A stretch of 16,762 bases of DNA. Source: JAZDKP01 sp043802925 (GTDB lineage Bacteria; Fibrobacterota; OXYB2-FULL-49-7; JAEUSG01). The stretch is taken from contig JAZDKP010000137.1 of the NCBI GenBank assembly GCA_043802925.1, positions 1 through 16,762 of the forward strand, written 5' to 3'. Below, piece after piece: positions 4,467-12,258 of this stretch. The notes under the pieces are model-generated. The model was given only the letters and a program-made list of their open reading frames with translations. It searched no databases and was not told the DNA's origin. Made by a program: the position numbers and the translations under genes. Each line of letters starts with the position of its first letter. The first letter of the stretch is position 1.

Positions 4467-6830
4467 CTAACCGGGTTTCTTGGGATGGCGGCCAGCCGTT
4501 GGCGTCAGTCCAAACCTTTTTAATAAATTGTAGATCGTCAGTCGTGAAACGCCCAATATCAGGGCCGTGTGGCGGATGTTTCCGCCATGCTGCTCAAGCG
4601 TTGCCTGCAATTCTTCGGCTGATATTTTTCCCCGTCTTGTGGAGTGCGCGGCGGGCGCAGCGAACCCCGTCTGTTCTTCGTCACTGTTTAAAAGCAGATG
4701 ATCGACGGTAATCATATCGGTTTCCGCGAAAAGTACGGCGCGATTGATCACGTTTTGCAGCTCGCGCACGTTGCCCGGCCAGGAATAGGCAAAAAGCTTC
4801 TTGAATCCCTGTTCGGTAATTCCCTTGATGGCTTTTCGATATTGCGCGTTGGCATTTTGCATAAAGTCCTGACAGAGCAGGGGGAGGTCTTCCAGGCGTT
4901 GGCGCAAGGGGGGGATTTCCAGTTTAAAACGGTTTAAGCGAAAGAGCAGGTCCTTACGGAACAACCCTTTTTTGATGAGCTGCTCCAACGGCTGGTTGGA
5001 GGCGGTCACCACTCTTAAATGTAATGCGATAGATTTTTCACTTCCCAGACGGGTAATTTTAAAATCATCAAGGACGCCCAGCAGCCGGGCTTGGGTCTCC
5101 AGCGAAAGATTGGCGATCTCGTCCAGAAACAGCGTGCCGTTTTGCGCCTGTTCAAAGCGGCCGATATGGCGTTTGACCGCGCCGGTAAAGGCGCCGGGCT
5201 CGTAGCCGAAAAGCTCGGCTTCGAGCAGGCTGGCCGGCAGGGTGCTGCAGTCAAGCTTGATATAAGGCGCCGCGATATTCGCGCCCAACTCGTGAAAAAG
5301 CGAAGCGATGACCTCCTTGCCCGTGCCGGTCTCACCACAAAGGAGAAGGGAATCGGCGGACGTGGCCAATACTTCCAGCGTTTCTTTTATTTTCCGGATA
5401 ATGCCGCTCTGGCCCACCAGACGGTCCGTTTTCTGCCGCACGGCCAACACCTGCTCGATCTTCTGTTTTTCCTCGGTGACCCTGGCTTTCTCCTTTTCCA
5501 AGTGGGAAATCTGGCGGTGGTAAATGGTGGTTTCTTCAAATTGGTATTGCAGATAGCTGTTGTCCCGGTAATAATAGGGGACTTGATGCACGCGGAATTT
5601 ATGATGGGGAATGTTCTTGAAATAGGCCGTCACCATTTGTTCCTTCACCGGAGAACGCACTGCGCAGTGCAGCGTCATGTTCGAGACACGGCAAATGGAA
5701 TTTTCCACCACATAAAATGAAAAATGCCTGCCGGAAACACGGGGATGCGGATAGCGCTCGTGATAGCGCAGCACCGTCCGTCCATTGACAATGAACGTAA
5801 GCACATTTTCTGTCTTACATATCAACAGGCGACATCGCCGAAGCGAAGCCAGCGTCGGGTCCGCAGATCGGCAGATGACGATGCCGTTTTTCTTCAATGT
5901 CCACTGGCTTTCTATTGGACCAAAGAGATAGCCCGAGGTGTCGGGAAGAGGATGCTCGTCAGCGCGCAATATCACATAGGGCAGGACTCCCGTGACGATT
6001 TCCATGTCAAAAGAGAGGCGGTAGTTGATGAAATCATGATCCACGGGCGGGATCAGGTTCAAGCACTGAAAACGCTCATTCGCAATATTCTCCCATTCCA
6101 GCGGAAGCGTTGGAGCGATCGAAAAGCCATGTTCGGCCGCCGGCGACAGCATACTCTTGTCCAGGGGAATTTCTTTGAGGGGCGGGTCCGGCGCATCTTC
6201 TGCATCCTCCGCGGGAAGGGACTGATGGACCAGTTGATCCAGGGGCAATCCCAACGCCTTTTGGGGGGGCGACAGGCCAAGAAGATCGGGAAGGTTTTGA
6301 TTGTAGGCAACGATCCTACCGTCAAGATAGGTGTTGATGAAAATCTGTGAGATGAACTCCGGGAAAATGGACTGGAAATTATTAATCTTTATGATGCCCA
6401 GATAGTTGTTTTTATATTTGCCAAAGACAAAAAGGATGGCCAGTTCAAGGTTATAATGCCAATTTAAGGGGCCAATCAAGCGATTGCAATTCGCAGTGGA
6501 GGAATTGGAAAAGAAAAAAAGTTTTTTTAGAAAGTCATCCGGATCCAAATCTTTGTTCTTGCTATTCTTACGCATCAGGTTCATGGCAATGCCAACGCTA
6601 TGATCCAAAGCCGCCAAAAAGTTGACTTTGGGAATCTTGAAAAAATCCGAAAGTTTTTTGCCTTTAACATGGTAAGCAAGAAGGGGATAGTGGAAATCAT
6701 TGTCAAAGAGACAATCCTCTATCATCTCTTTACTGTTGAAAACAATCAATAAGTTATTATAATGGAGAAAATGAAGGAATTTTAAAAATGGATATTCAGT
6801 TATTATTTCGTTGAAAACAGATTTATTCAT
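4467..6830 (-). CDS. Sigma-54 activator with PAS-like and concanavalin-like sensor region
   Basis: Cytoplasmic one-component activator of sigma-54 RNA polymerase, 787 residues. The AAA+ domain (about 470-695) is complete: Walker A GETGTGKE (499-506), sigma-54-contacting GAFTGA (546-551), Walker B TLFLDE (566-571), arginine-finger region FRKDLLFRLN (624-633) and WPGNVREL (684-691). The C-terminus has a Fis-type helix-turn-helix (about 738-772, GGNIRHTALILGVSRLTIYN). A short coiled coil (about 440-465) links it to the sensor. No receiver domain is present. The sensor has three parts: an unrecognised AT-rich N-terminus (1-160), a PAS-like stretch (about 163-200, LDGRIVAYN then LLGL), and a beta-rich block (about 235-390; NYRLSFDMEI, SGYLFG, LTFIVNGRTVLRY) with the rhythm of DUF1080/LamG concanavalin folds. 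It is divergent from the secreted-enzyme genes. The ATG lacks a Shine-Dalgarno; Met36 is an alternative start. Confidence 0.88.
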   Translation of the reverse strand: MNKSVFNEIITEYPFLKFLHFLHYNNLLIVFNSKEMIEDCLFDNDFHYPLLAYHVKGKKLSDFFKIPKVNFLAALDHSVGIAMNLMRKNSKNKDLDPDDFLKKLFFFSNSSTANCNRLIGPLNWHYNLELAILFVFGKYKNNYLGIIKINNFQSIFPEFISQIFINTYLDGRIVAYNQNLPDLLGLSPPQKALGLPLDQLVHQSLPAEDAEDAPDPPLKEIPLDKSMLSPAAEHGFSIAPTLPLEWENIANERFQCLNLIPPVDHDFINYRLSFDMEIVTGVLPYVILRADEHPLPDTSGYLFGPIESQWTLKKNGIVICRSADPTLASLRRCRLLICKTENVLTFIVNGRTVLRYHERYPHPRVSGRHFSFYVVENSICRVSNMTLHCAVRSPVKEQMVTAYFKNIPHHKFRVHQVPYYYRDNSYLQYQFEETTIYHRQISHLEKEKARVTEEKQKIEQVLAVRQKTDRLVGQSGIIRKIKETLEVLATSADSLLLCGETGTGKEVIASLFHELGANIAAPYIKLDCSTLPASLLEAELFGYEPGAFTGAVKRHIGRFEQAQNGTLFLDEIANLSLETQARLLGVLDDFKITRLGSEKSIALHLRVVTASNQPLEQLIKKGLFRKDLLFRLNRFKLEIPPLRQRLEDLPLLCQDFMQNANAQYRKAIKGITEQGFKKLFAYSWPGNVRELQNVINRAVLFAETDMITVDHLLLNSDEEQTGFAAPAAHSTRRGKISAEELQATLEQHGGNIRHTALILGVSRLTIYNLLKRFGLTPTAGRHPKKPG

Positions 6831-6870
6831 TGTTAATTAACATGTATAATATTATTGGCCAATGTTAATT
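6831..6870. promoter_or_regulatory. Candidate activator-binding sites (TGTTAATT repeats and palindromes)
   Basis: TGTTAATTAACA at 6831-6842 is a perfect 12-bp palindrome abutting the regulator's start codon. Its half-site TGTTAATT recurs at 6863-6870, 32 bp away, about three helical turns. AATTAACAT (6835-6843) and ATGTTAATT (6862-6870) also form a 9-bp inverted repeat. The core TTAATTAA reappears at 6919-6926. Relative to the proposed sigma-54 start near 6968 the copies centre at about -131 and -102, usual distances for enhancer sites. The region is AT-rich, so chance is a real alternative. Confidence 0.42.
6854..6863. repeat. Perfect palindrome ATTGGCCAAT in the divergent spacer
   Basis: A 10-bp perfect palindrome and one of the few GC-containing patches in the AT-rich divergent spacer. 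It overlaps the start of the second TGTTAATT copy and centres near -109 from the proposed sigma-54 start. It could be an operator for either divergent gene. No known regulator is assigned. Confidence 0.35.
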
Positions 6871-6871
6871 T

Positions 6872-6899
6872 ATAATATACATAATATAATTACTTTCAA
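6872..6899 (-). promoter_or_regulatory. Possible sigma-70 promoter of the regulator gene
   Basis: Read on the - strand, TTGAAA (6899-6894) and TATTAT (6877-6872) are separated by 16 bases. Transcription would start near 6865 and give a leader of about 35 bases running through the TGTTAATT palindrome, which would allow autoregulation. AT richness makes the match only suggestive. Confidence 0.33.
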
Positions 6900-6941
6900 C
6901 AATAACGCGCCTTTTTGATTAATTAATGATTTCTGAGGTTT

Positions 6942-6957
6942 GGGCATAATTTTTGAT
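6942..6957 (+). promoter_or_regulatory. Sigma-54-like -24/-12 promoter element
   Basis: GGGCATAATTTTTGAT matches the sigma-54 consensus TGGCACGNNNNTTGCW at GG (-24, 6943-6944), CA, TTG (6953-6955) and the final T, with correct spacing. The -12 GC reads GA, and the leading T is G. It implies a start near 6968 and a 17-base leader that still contains the full Shine-Dalgarno of the next gene (GGGAGG, 6974-6979). A sigma-54 activator gene lies divergently next to it, which strengthens the call. Confidence 0.5.
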
Positions 6958-6984
6958 TATATAAAGGGATAAAGGGAGGAAACT

Positions 6985-9900
6985 ATGAAAAAAATATTAT
7001 TCGCTTTAATGCGCAGGGGGAGCTATCTATCCGTTGTAATGTTATTTGTGCTTTCTCAGGCTGCTTTTTCCGGCGAGCGTCTTTTGTGCGGTTTTGAAGA
7101 GGCGGAATTGTCCCCCTGGCCGCTGTCGGCAACAGACGCCGGCGATGGCGACATCAAATATAAAGGGGGAGGCGACCGGGCCGATGTCGGTTGGCTGACC
7201 AGCCAGGGCGTTGGCAACGCCACACAAGGCACACGGGCACTCTGCCACGAAATATTCGCTGCCAATCCGACAGCATCCAAGATGGTTCGTTTTCAAAGCC
7301 GCTGGCAGGACTGGAGCTGGCTGACCAGCACCGGTTATGATGGTGGCGCAGGCGGTTGGGATTCCACAAATACGCACTATGAAGAATACACGGGGAATGT
7401 AGAATGGAATGTAAACCGTTTCTGTTCGATGTTTTCCCTGTTCCGTACCATCGATATGCTGCCGGACTCTCTTCAGGATTGGTCAGGTTTCGATTACCTT
7501 TATTTTGACGTTAAATCAACGGCGGCGAAAATCTGGTTATGGGTGCAGGTTCGCGGAAAGGACCGACCCTCCCACCGGTGCGTGTATGGAATTGAGCCCG
7601 GGCAGTTTGTCACGGTCAGGGTTCCCATCAGGGAAATGGGGTGGGTCGGAAATCTGGATATGACGGATATTAAAAACCTGCGGATTATGCTGCGCAAAGC
7701 CGAGGGCGTGACCCAGGTGTTTATTGACAATGTCCGCCTGGCCACGGCGGATGTTGCGCCCGCCCTGCCCGTGGTCGATGACCCTGCGCCCGTGGCCCCC
7801 TGGCTGTTGACGTCATGGCACAACACTCCACAGACCCCACATCCGAATGTCGACATTCCCGCCAAGATCACCGGCCCGGTCATTGCTTCCGCTCCGGTCA
7901 CCCTTGCCCATGTCAACAGCGGCTATGACAATAGCCGTGTTGCAGTCAATCTGGCCAACGGGGTATCGGCGTTCGATAACAACCATTGTGCCGTTGTCGC
8001 CGAACTTTCGGGTTATGCCCCCTGGCTAAGCGGTTCGTTAACGACTAACCGTTCCTGGATTGCCACCCGCGATGGAGGCGCACTCTGGGGTTCCGTGGAA
8101 GAGGCGGGCGGGCAGCCCTCGGTCTTTACCACACACCACCGCGGTTCCTATAATACCTGGACCCAGGGCGATCTTCAGCTTCGGGGCGCCCAGTATCTCC
8201 TGCCCATGGGCTGGTGTGGCAGTAATGGACCGGGCAGCGGCTTTATGATGTATCATTATTTTTACAAGGTGACGCCCACGCAGGCCGGGTGGCAGCCCTA
8301 TCCACGCAATACCTTTACCACCCTCAATCAGAAATGGCCGGTCATTGTCGCGATGGATGAGAGCCGGGGCTGCATGGGCGGTGCGCGCATCACCTCCCTG
8401 CCCAGCGGAAGGCTCTGGATGGCCGGTTTGAGCAATAACTTGAACGCCTACCGGGGTTGGTCGCTGTTCACCAGCTTCAGCGACGATGGCGGAAGGCGCT
8501 GGCGGTTTCCATCGGGCCGTCCCGCGGTGTATGTGCCTTCAGACAGCCAGCCATATTCCTTTGGCGTCAACAACTCCATGCAATCCATGTTTCCATACAA
8601 ACACAACAAGGTGCTCATTTTAAAAGAATCCGGCGGCAACCTTTATTACAGCCTTGGCGATGGACAAAGCTGGACCGCCTTTTCGCTTTTTATGAATAAT
8701 GATTATAAACGGGACTTGATCAACGGCGTCACATACAAGGACAGCACCCTTTATATGTGTTTTCACTTGACAACCTATTATTCCCAAGGGCCCGGCTATT
8801 CCCTGGTCAAATGGCAAAACGGGACTTTTACCGAACAAGTGGTTGCCCTTTCCCCCAACATGAGCCGGGGCCTGCTTTCCTTATGCGGTGAACGCATCTG
8901 GTTTACCTGGATAGATGTCCAGGAAAATGCCCTCTACTGTAAAAAGTATTTCATTAACTCCAATACGTGGTCGGCTTCGCTCAAGCTTTATCAGGGAACG
9001 GGTACCATACGGGCGTTGGAAGTGGCCACGGTCACCCCGCCGGCCTATGTGCCCATTGTATGGTATGAAATCAATACTGCCGACACCACAAAAACAGACA
9101 TTCGTTTCCTGAAAGTGCCTATGGATGCCGATGAACGGGCCGCAGATTCAGATTTCGACGGCCTGGATGACGCCACCGAAGCGGCGTATGGCGCCACGGT
9201 CGGCAACCCCGATTCGGACGGCGATGGCCTGTGGGATGGGCAGGAAGTGACGGTCACCGGCACCCGGCCGGACCGGACGGATACGGACGGCGACGGCGAC
9301 AATGATGCCGTGGAGCTTTATGGTTATACGGATCCGCGGGACCCGAACCGGTCGGTTACCGGCAATCAGGCACCCGTAACGGCGCTGAGCCGGATGGATG
9401 AAAATGGCCGGGTCCGGCTTTCTGCCGAACAGACCGTGGACCCTGACGGCGACGTGCTCCGCTATTTCTGGGAAATTGTCACGAAAGGCCAGGATACGTT
9501 TCGTCTCGAAGGCATGCGGGTGGTGGTTCCGGAATCACTCAGCTCGATCATGCTTACGGTTGACGATGGCCAGGGTCATATCGTGACCCATAGGGCAGAT
9601 GTCAATATGGAAAAAATAAATGGGGCGTCGGGTCTCTCCGCATTGCAATTGAAGGCGCAGCCTTCTCCCTTCAACACGGCCCTTAATATCCGTTACACCA
9701 TACCGCAAAACATCCGGGTCCGGATGGCCCTCTACGATATCCGTGGCAAGAAGATTGCCGACATCGAGAACGGTACAAAAAAACAGGGGACACACCAACG
9801 GCAATGGCGCCCTGCAACAAGCCTGACGGCCGGTTTTTATCTACTTAAACTCTCGGCGGGTGCCCAGACACGTACCCAGACATTGGTTTATATGAAATAA
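6985..9900 (+). CDS. Exported BNR/sialidase-fold protein with CBM-like, TSP3, PKD-like and sorting domains
   Basis: Secreted multidomain protein of 971 residues. Signal peptide 1-29 (cut near AAFSG). Residues about 37-255 form a beta-sandwich of carbohydrate-binding type (DWSGFDYLYFDV, PGQFVTVRVPI, VFIDNVRLA). A beta-propeller follows (about 295-710) with Asp boxes at 361-368 (TRDGGALW) and 499-506 (SDDGGRRW) and a degenerate one at 556-563. Next come calcium-binding thrombospondin type 3-like Asp repeats (721-787, DSDFDGLDD, DSDGDGLWD, DTDGDGDND), a PKD/Ig-like domain (794-876, VDPDGD), and a T9SS type A-like sorting domain (886-971). The Asp-box fold is shared by sialidases and several polysaccharide lyases and hydrolases; the substrate is not readable here. 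The sialidase FRIP motif was not found, so sialidase activity is doubtful. First gene of the run, with a strong Shine-Dalgarno. Possible surface polysaccharide-active enzyme. Confidence 0.78.
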   Translation: MKKILFALMRRGSYLSVVMLFVLSQAAFSGERLLCGFEEAELSPWPLSATDAGDGDIKYKGGGDRADVGWLTSQGVGNATQGTRALCHEIFAANPTASKMVRFQSRWQDWSWLTSTGYDGGAGGWDSTNTHYEEYTGNVEWNVNRFCSMFSLFRTIDMLPDSLQDWSGFDYLYFDVKSTAAKIWLWVQVRGKDRPSHRCVYGIEPGQFVTVRVPIREMGWVGNLDMTDIKNLRIMLRKAEGVTQVFIDNVRLATADVAPALPVVDDPAPVAPWLLTSWHNTPQTPHPNVDIPAKITGPVIASAPVTLAHVNSGYDNSRVAVNLANGVSAFDNNHCAVVAELSGYAPWLSGSLTTNRSWIATRDGGALWGSVEEAGGQPSVFTTHHRGSYNTWTQGDLQLRGAQYLLPMGWCGSNGPGSGFMMYHYFYKVTPTQAGWQPYPRNTFTTLNQKWPVIVAMDESRGCMGGARITSLPSGRLWMAGLSNNLNAYRGWSLFTSFSDDGGRRWRFPSGRPAVYVPSDSQPYSFGVNNSMQSMFPYKHNKVLILKESGGNLYYSLGDGQSWTAFSLFMNNDYKRDLINGVTYKDSTLYMCFHLTTYYSQGPGYSLVKWQNGTFTEQVVALSPNMSRGLLSLCGERIWFTWIDVQENALYCKKYFINSNTWSASLKLYQGTGTIRALEVATVTPPAYVPIVWYEINTADTTKTDIRFLKVPMDADERAADSDFDGLDDATEAAYGATVGNPDSDGDGLWDGQEVTVTGTRPDRTDTDGDGDNDAVELYGYTDPRDPNRSVTGNQAPVTALSRMDENGRVRLSAEQTVDPDGDVLRYFWEIVTKGQDTFRLEGMRVVVPESLSSIMLTVDDGQGHIVTHRADVNMEKINGASGLSALQLKAQPSPFNTALNIRYTIPQNIRVRMALYDIRGKKIADIENGTKKQGTHQRQWRPATSLTAGFYLLKLSAGAQTRTQTLVYMK

Positions 9901-9934
9901 AGGTACTAATATAAACAGATATGGGAGGTCCTAT

Positions 9935-12208
9935 ATGGTTAACATCCTGTTGTTTTACATGACGATAGCCGCGATCCTTGCTTGCTTCCCCTTATGTCAG
10001 CCCTTGTCCGCGGCAGAGCAAAACGTGCAGATTATTTTCTCGGACACCACGGATTCCATCCGTCTGGACAGCTATGGCATGACCGCGAGTTATATAAGCG
10101 GTAATTATCAGGACCTGACTGCGCGCCCGCCGCTCAACGATTATCACGATTGCCTGGAGTGGTTCTTCCAGCGCTATCAGCCCCGCTATGATGATCAACT
10201 TGACAACCGGTTCAGCCAGCGAAATTGGTCTGCCTATCATTTCCTGCGTTTTGACGTGTATAGTGACATGGACACGGCTGTGGTGGGTCTGCAGGTCAAG
10301 GATGCAAGCGGTCCCCTGCTGGGGGCCGGCTATCTCGGATTGTTTACGCCTTTCGCGGTTTATCGTATTCCACCAGGACAATGGTACACCTGCAATTTCC
10401 CTCTGGCGGAAATGGCGCAAATCAATGAATTGGATCTTACAAAAATGCAGGGCTTTTTTATCCGTCGCAATGGATATCAAGGGAACACGGTATTGCAATA
10501 TCGAAACATACGCCTAGTGGGCAGTGGCGACCCGGATTATCCGGTCATCGAGATGCAGGGCAAGGCCACTGTTTTGGGACGGAAAGTTTGCCTCCAACCG
10601 CCCACGCAGCGTGATCCTGAAAAACTTGCCCGGGCGCTGGGACCCATTGCACCGCTGGGCCCTGTGACGGTATTGAATGCCACTGGAACTTTTGCCTGCG
10701 CTGCGGGCCATTTTGGCGGCAGCGGAGAAACGTATTACCAGAATCTGTGCCGCGCGCCAGTGGCCTACGATAACGACCGGCTCATTTTACTGGCAAAGGC
10801 AAATGTTGCCAACGCCATCCAGAGCAAACCGGGCTCTCCCTGCGAAAACGGCGGCGTGCTGGCCATTGCAAGTTTTGACGGCGGTCAGACCTGGGGGGGA
10901 ATCACCCGGGGAGAGAGTCGTCCAACAAATTTAACCAACTGGTACTGGCGGGCGGAGGGTTCGGCGGATTACAGCGGTGATGTCTATTTTATCGGCGTGC
11001 AGAATTGCGCCTCTTACCATGGGAACGTGGATTTCTTTTTCCGCCGGCTGGCCTTTATCGGGGACGGCTGGGTGGAGGATCGTTTTGCCATTCTGGGGCA
11101 GGCTTATAAATGCCCCAATTGGTCGTATGCCCTGCGATTGGCTTCCGGACGGTTATGGGCCACGACGAGTGATGGATGGGGTGGGATTACTGCAAAATAT
11201 TCAGACGATGATGGCTTTGCCTGGTCCCCCTGCAAAAACTCGGCCCTGGCAACGCCAAGACCTTTTTATCAGTCTGGGGTGGATCCCATTCCCGACAGCA
11301 TTGTGGTTTATCCTGGCCCGCGGGTGCCTGGACAGATACTCGTGCCCTATGGCAACGGTGTGGCGGTGTTTTCGCGCAAGGGGGAGTATTGGAGCATTCA
11401 CGATGGGACGAACTGGGGAGCACAACAGAATTTGGGCCGCTGGGGCAGCAGCCCGTTTGAAGGTGAATATGAGTATCGCTATAACACGATCAGCGCCACC
11501 ACAATCCAAAATAACCAGGTATTCTTATGCAAAGGTGGGAGGTATAGTGATGGTTCCACCTCGGTGGGCCTGACCGATCTGTTGATCTACCGCCGGACAA
11601 CGTCGGGCGCCTGGCAGAAAGACACATTGGTTCCCGAGAACGCGGTGTACGATGCCATTGTGACGGCAAGCGGCGATTTTGTCTATTGCTTCTATTTTGA
11701 GAAATCACCGGATAGCAATTATCTGGTTAAATATCGCAAATGGAATGGCGTAAACTGGGAACCGGAAGCGTTGGTGGCTACAGAAACCGTGCGGATTAAC
11801 CGGCTGGCAGCGCCGCAAATATGTCCGCCCACCTATGCGGCCATTTTCTGGGACCAATATAACCCCGGTCAACCCACGGCGATAAAATTTGTGCGTGTTC
11901 CCACGGGTGTTATAGTCAAGGCCGAGGAGAAAGCGACCTTGCCGCAACTGGCCGTGCAGTTCAAACAGCAGCCCAATCCCTTTGCCCGGTCAACCACATT
12001 TTCTTATCAGTTGCCCGGCCCATGTCCTGTCACCATTGATATTTACGATCTCAATGGAAGGCGGATCCGGCAATTGACAAGAGAATACAAGGGGCCCGGG
12101 AACCATACTTCCTTCTGGCGGCCCGCTAATTTGTCTTCGGGAATATATTATGTCCATTTTAAAGCAGGGAGTTTTTCGTTGACAAAGAAAATTGTGTATG
12201 CGAATTAA
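9935..12208 (+). CDS. Second exported BNR/sialidase-fold protein with T9SS-like sorting domain
   Basis: Secreted protein of 757 residues, an overall relative of the upstream propeller protein but without TSP3 and PKD-like spacers. Signal peptide 1-26 (cut near LSA-A). Residues about 30-196 are a carbohydrate-binding-like beta-sandwich (NWSAYHFLRFDVYS, PPGQWYTCNFPLAEM). The propeller (about 245-658) carries two Asp boxes, SFDGGQTW (313-320) and SDDDGFAW (423-430), with ALRLASGRLWATTSDGW matching the ITSLPSGRLWMAG strand of the neighbour. The sorting domain (673-757) has QPNPFARS, DIYDLNGRRI and SSGIYYVHF. Spacing is 34 bases from the previous stop, with GGGAGG 6 bases before the ATG, so co-transcription is likely. 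Two divergent copies side by side suggest division of labour on one glycan, for instance different linkages or ends. Catalytic residues cannot be named from this reading. Confidence 0.76.
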   Translation: MVNILLFYMTIAAILACFPLCQPLSAAEQNVQIIFSDTTDSIRLDSYGMTASYISGNYQDLTARPPLNDYHDCLEWFFQRYQPRYDDQLDNRFSQRNWSAYHFLRFDVYSDMDTAVVGLQVKDASGPLLGAGYLGLFTPFAVYRIPPGQWYTCNFPLAEMAQINELDLTKMQGFFIRRNGYQGNTVLQYRNIRLVGSGDPDYPVIEMQGKATVLGRKVCLQPPTQRDPEKLARALGPIAPLGPVTVLNATGTFACAAGHFGGSGETYYQNLCRAPVAYDNDRLILLAKANVANAIQSKPGSPCENGGVLAIASFDGGQTWGGITRGESRPTNLTNWYWRAEGSADYSGDVYFIGVQNCASYHGNVDFFFRRLAFIGDGWVEDRFAILGQAYKCPNWSYALRLASGRLWATTSDGWGGITAKYSDDDGFAWSPCKNSALATPRPFYQSGVDPIPDSIVVYPGPRVPGQILVPYGNGVAVFSRKGEYWSIHDGTNWGAQQNLGRWGSSPFEGEYEYRYNTISATTIQNNQVFLCKGGRYSDGSTSVGLTDLLIYRRTTSGAWQKDTLVPENAVYDAIVTASGDFVYCFYFEKSPDSNYLVKYRKWNGVNWEPEALVATETVRINRLAAPQICPPTYAAIFWDQYNPGQPTAIKFVRVPTGVIVKAEEKATLPQLAVQFKQQPNPFARSTTFSYQLPGPCPVTIDIYDLNGRRIRQLTREYKGPGNHTSFWRPANLSSGIYYVHFKAGSFSLTKKIVYAN

Positions 12209-12258
12209 CAGGGAGATTGAACAACCGGGGAAACTTCCTGTCAACTAAAGAGGGGCAA

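Noticed and set aside
4308..4523. A 71-codon + strand frame across the convergent gap
   Set aside because: It runs through the inverted repeat and into the end of the regulator, has no convincing ribosome binding site and resembles nothing known.
5091..6350. Two + strand frames of 208-209 codons
   Set aside because: They run opposite the regulator, which has an intact AAA+ domain with all motifs. Their products have no recognisable features.
6985..9900. Sialidase (neuraminidase) as a firm call
   Set aside because: Asp boxes define the fold, not the reaction. No FRIP-type motif or clear arginine triad was found.
12217..12258. TTG-initiated extension of the esterase by 14 residues
   Set aside because: The extra residues are polar and would bury the signal peptide. 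The ATG at 12259 has its own Shine-Dalgarno and starts a normal signal peptide.
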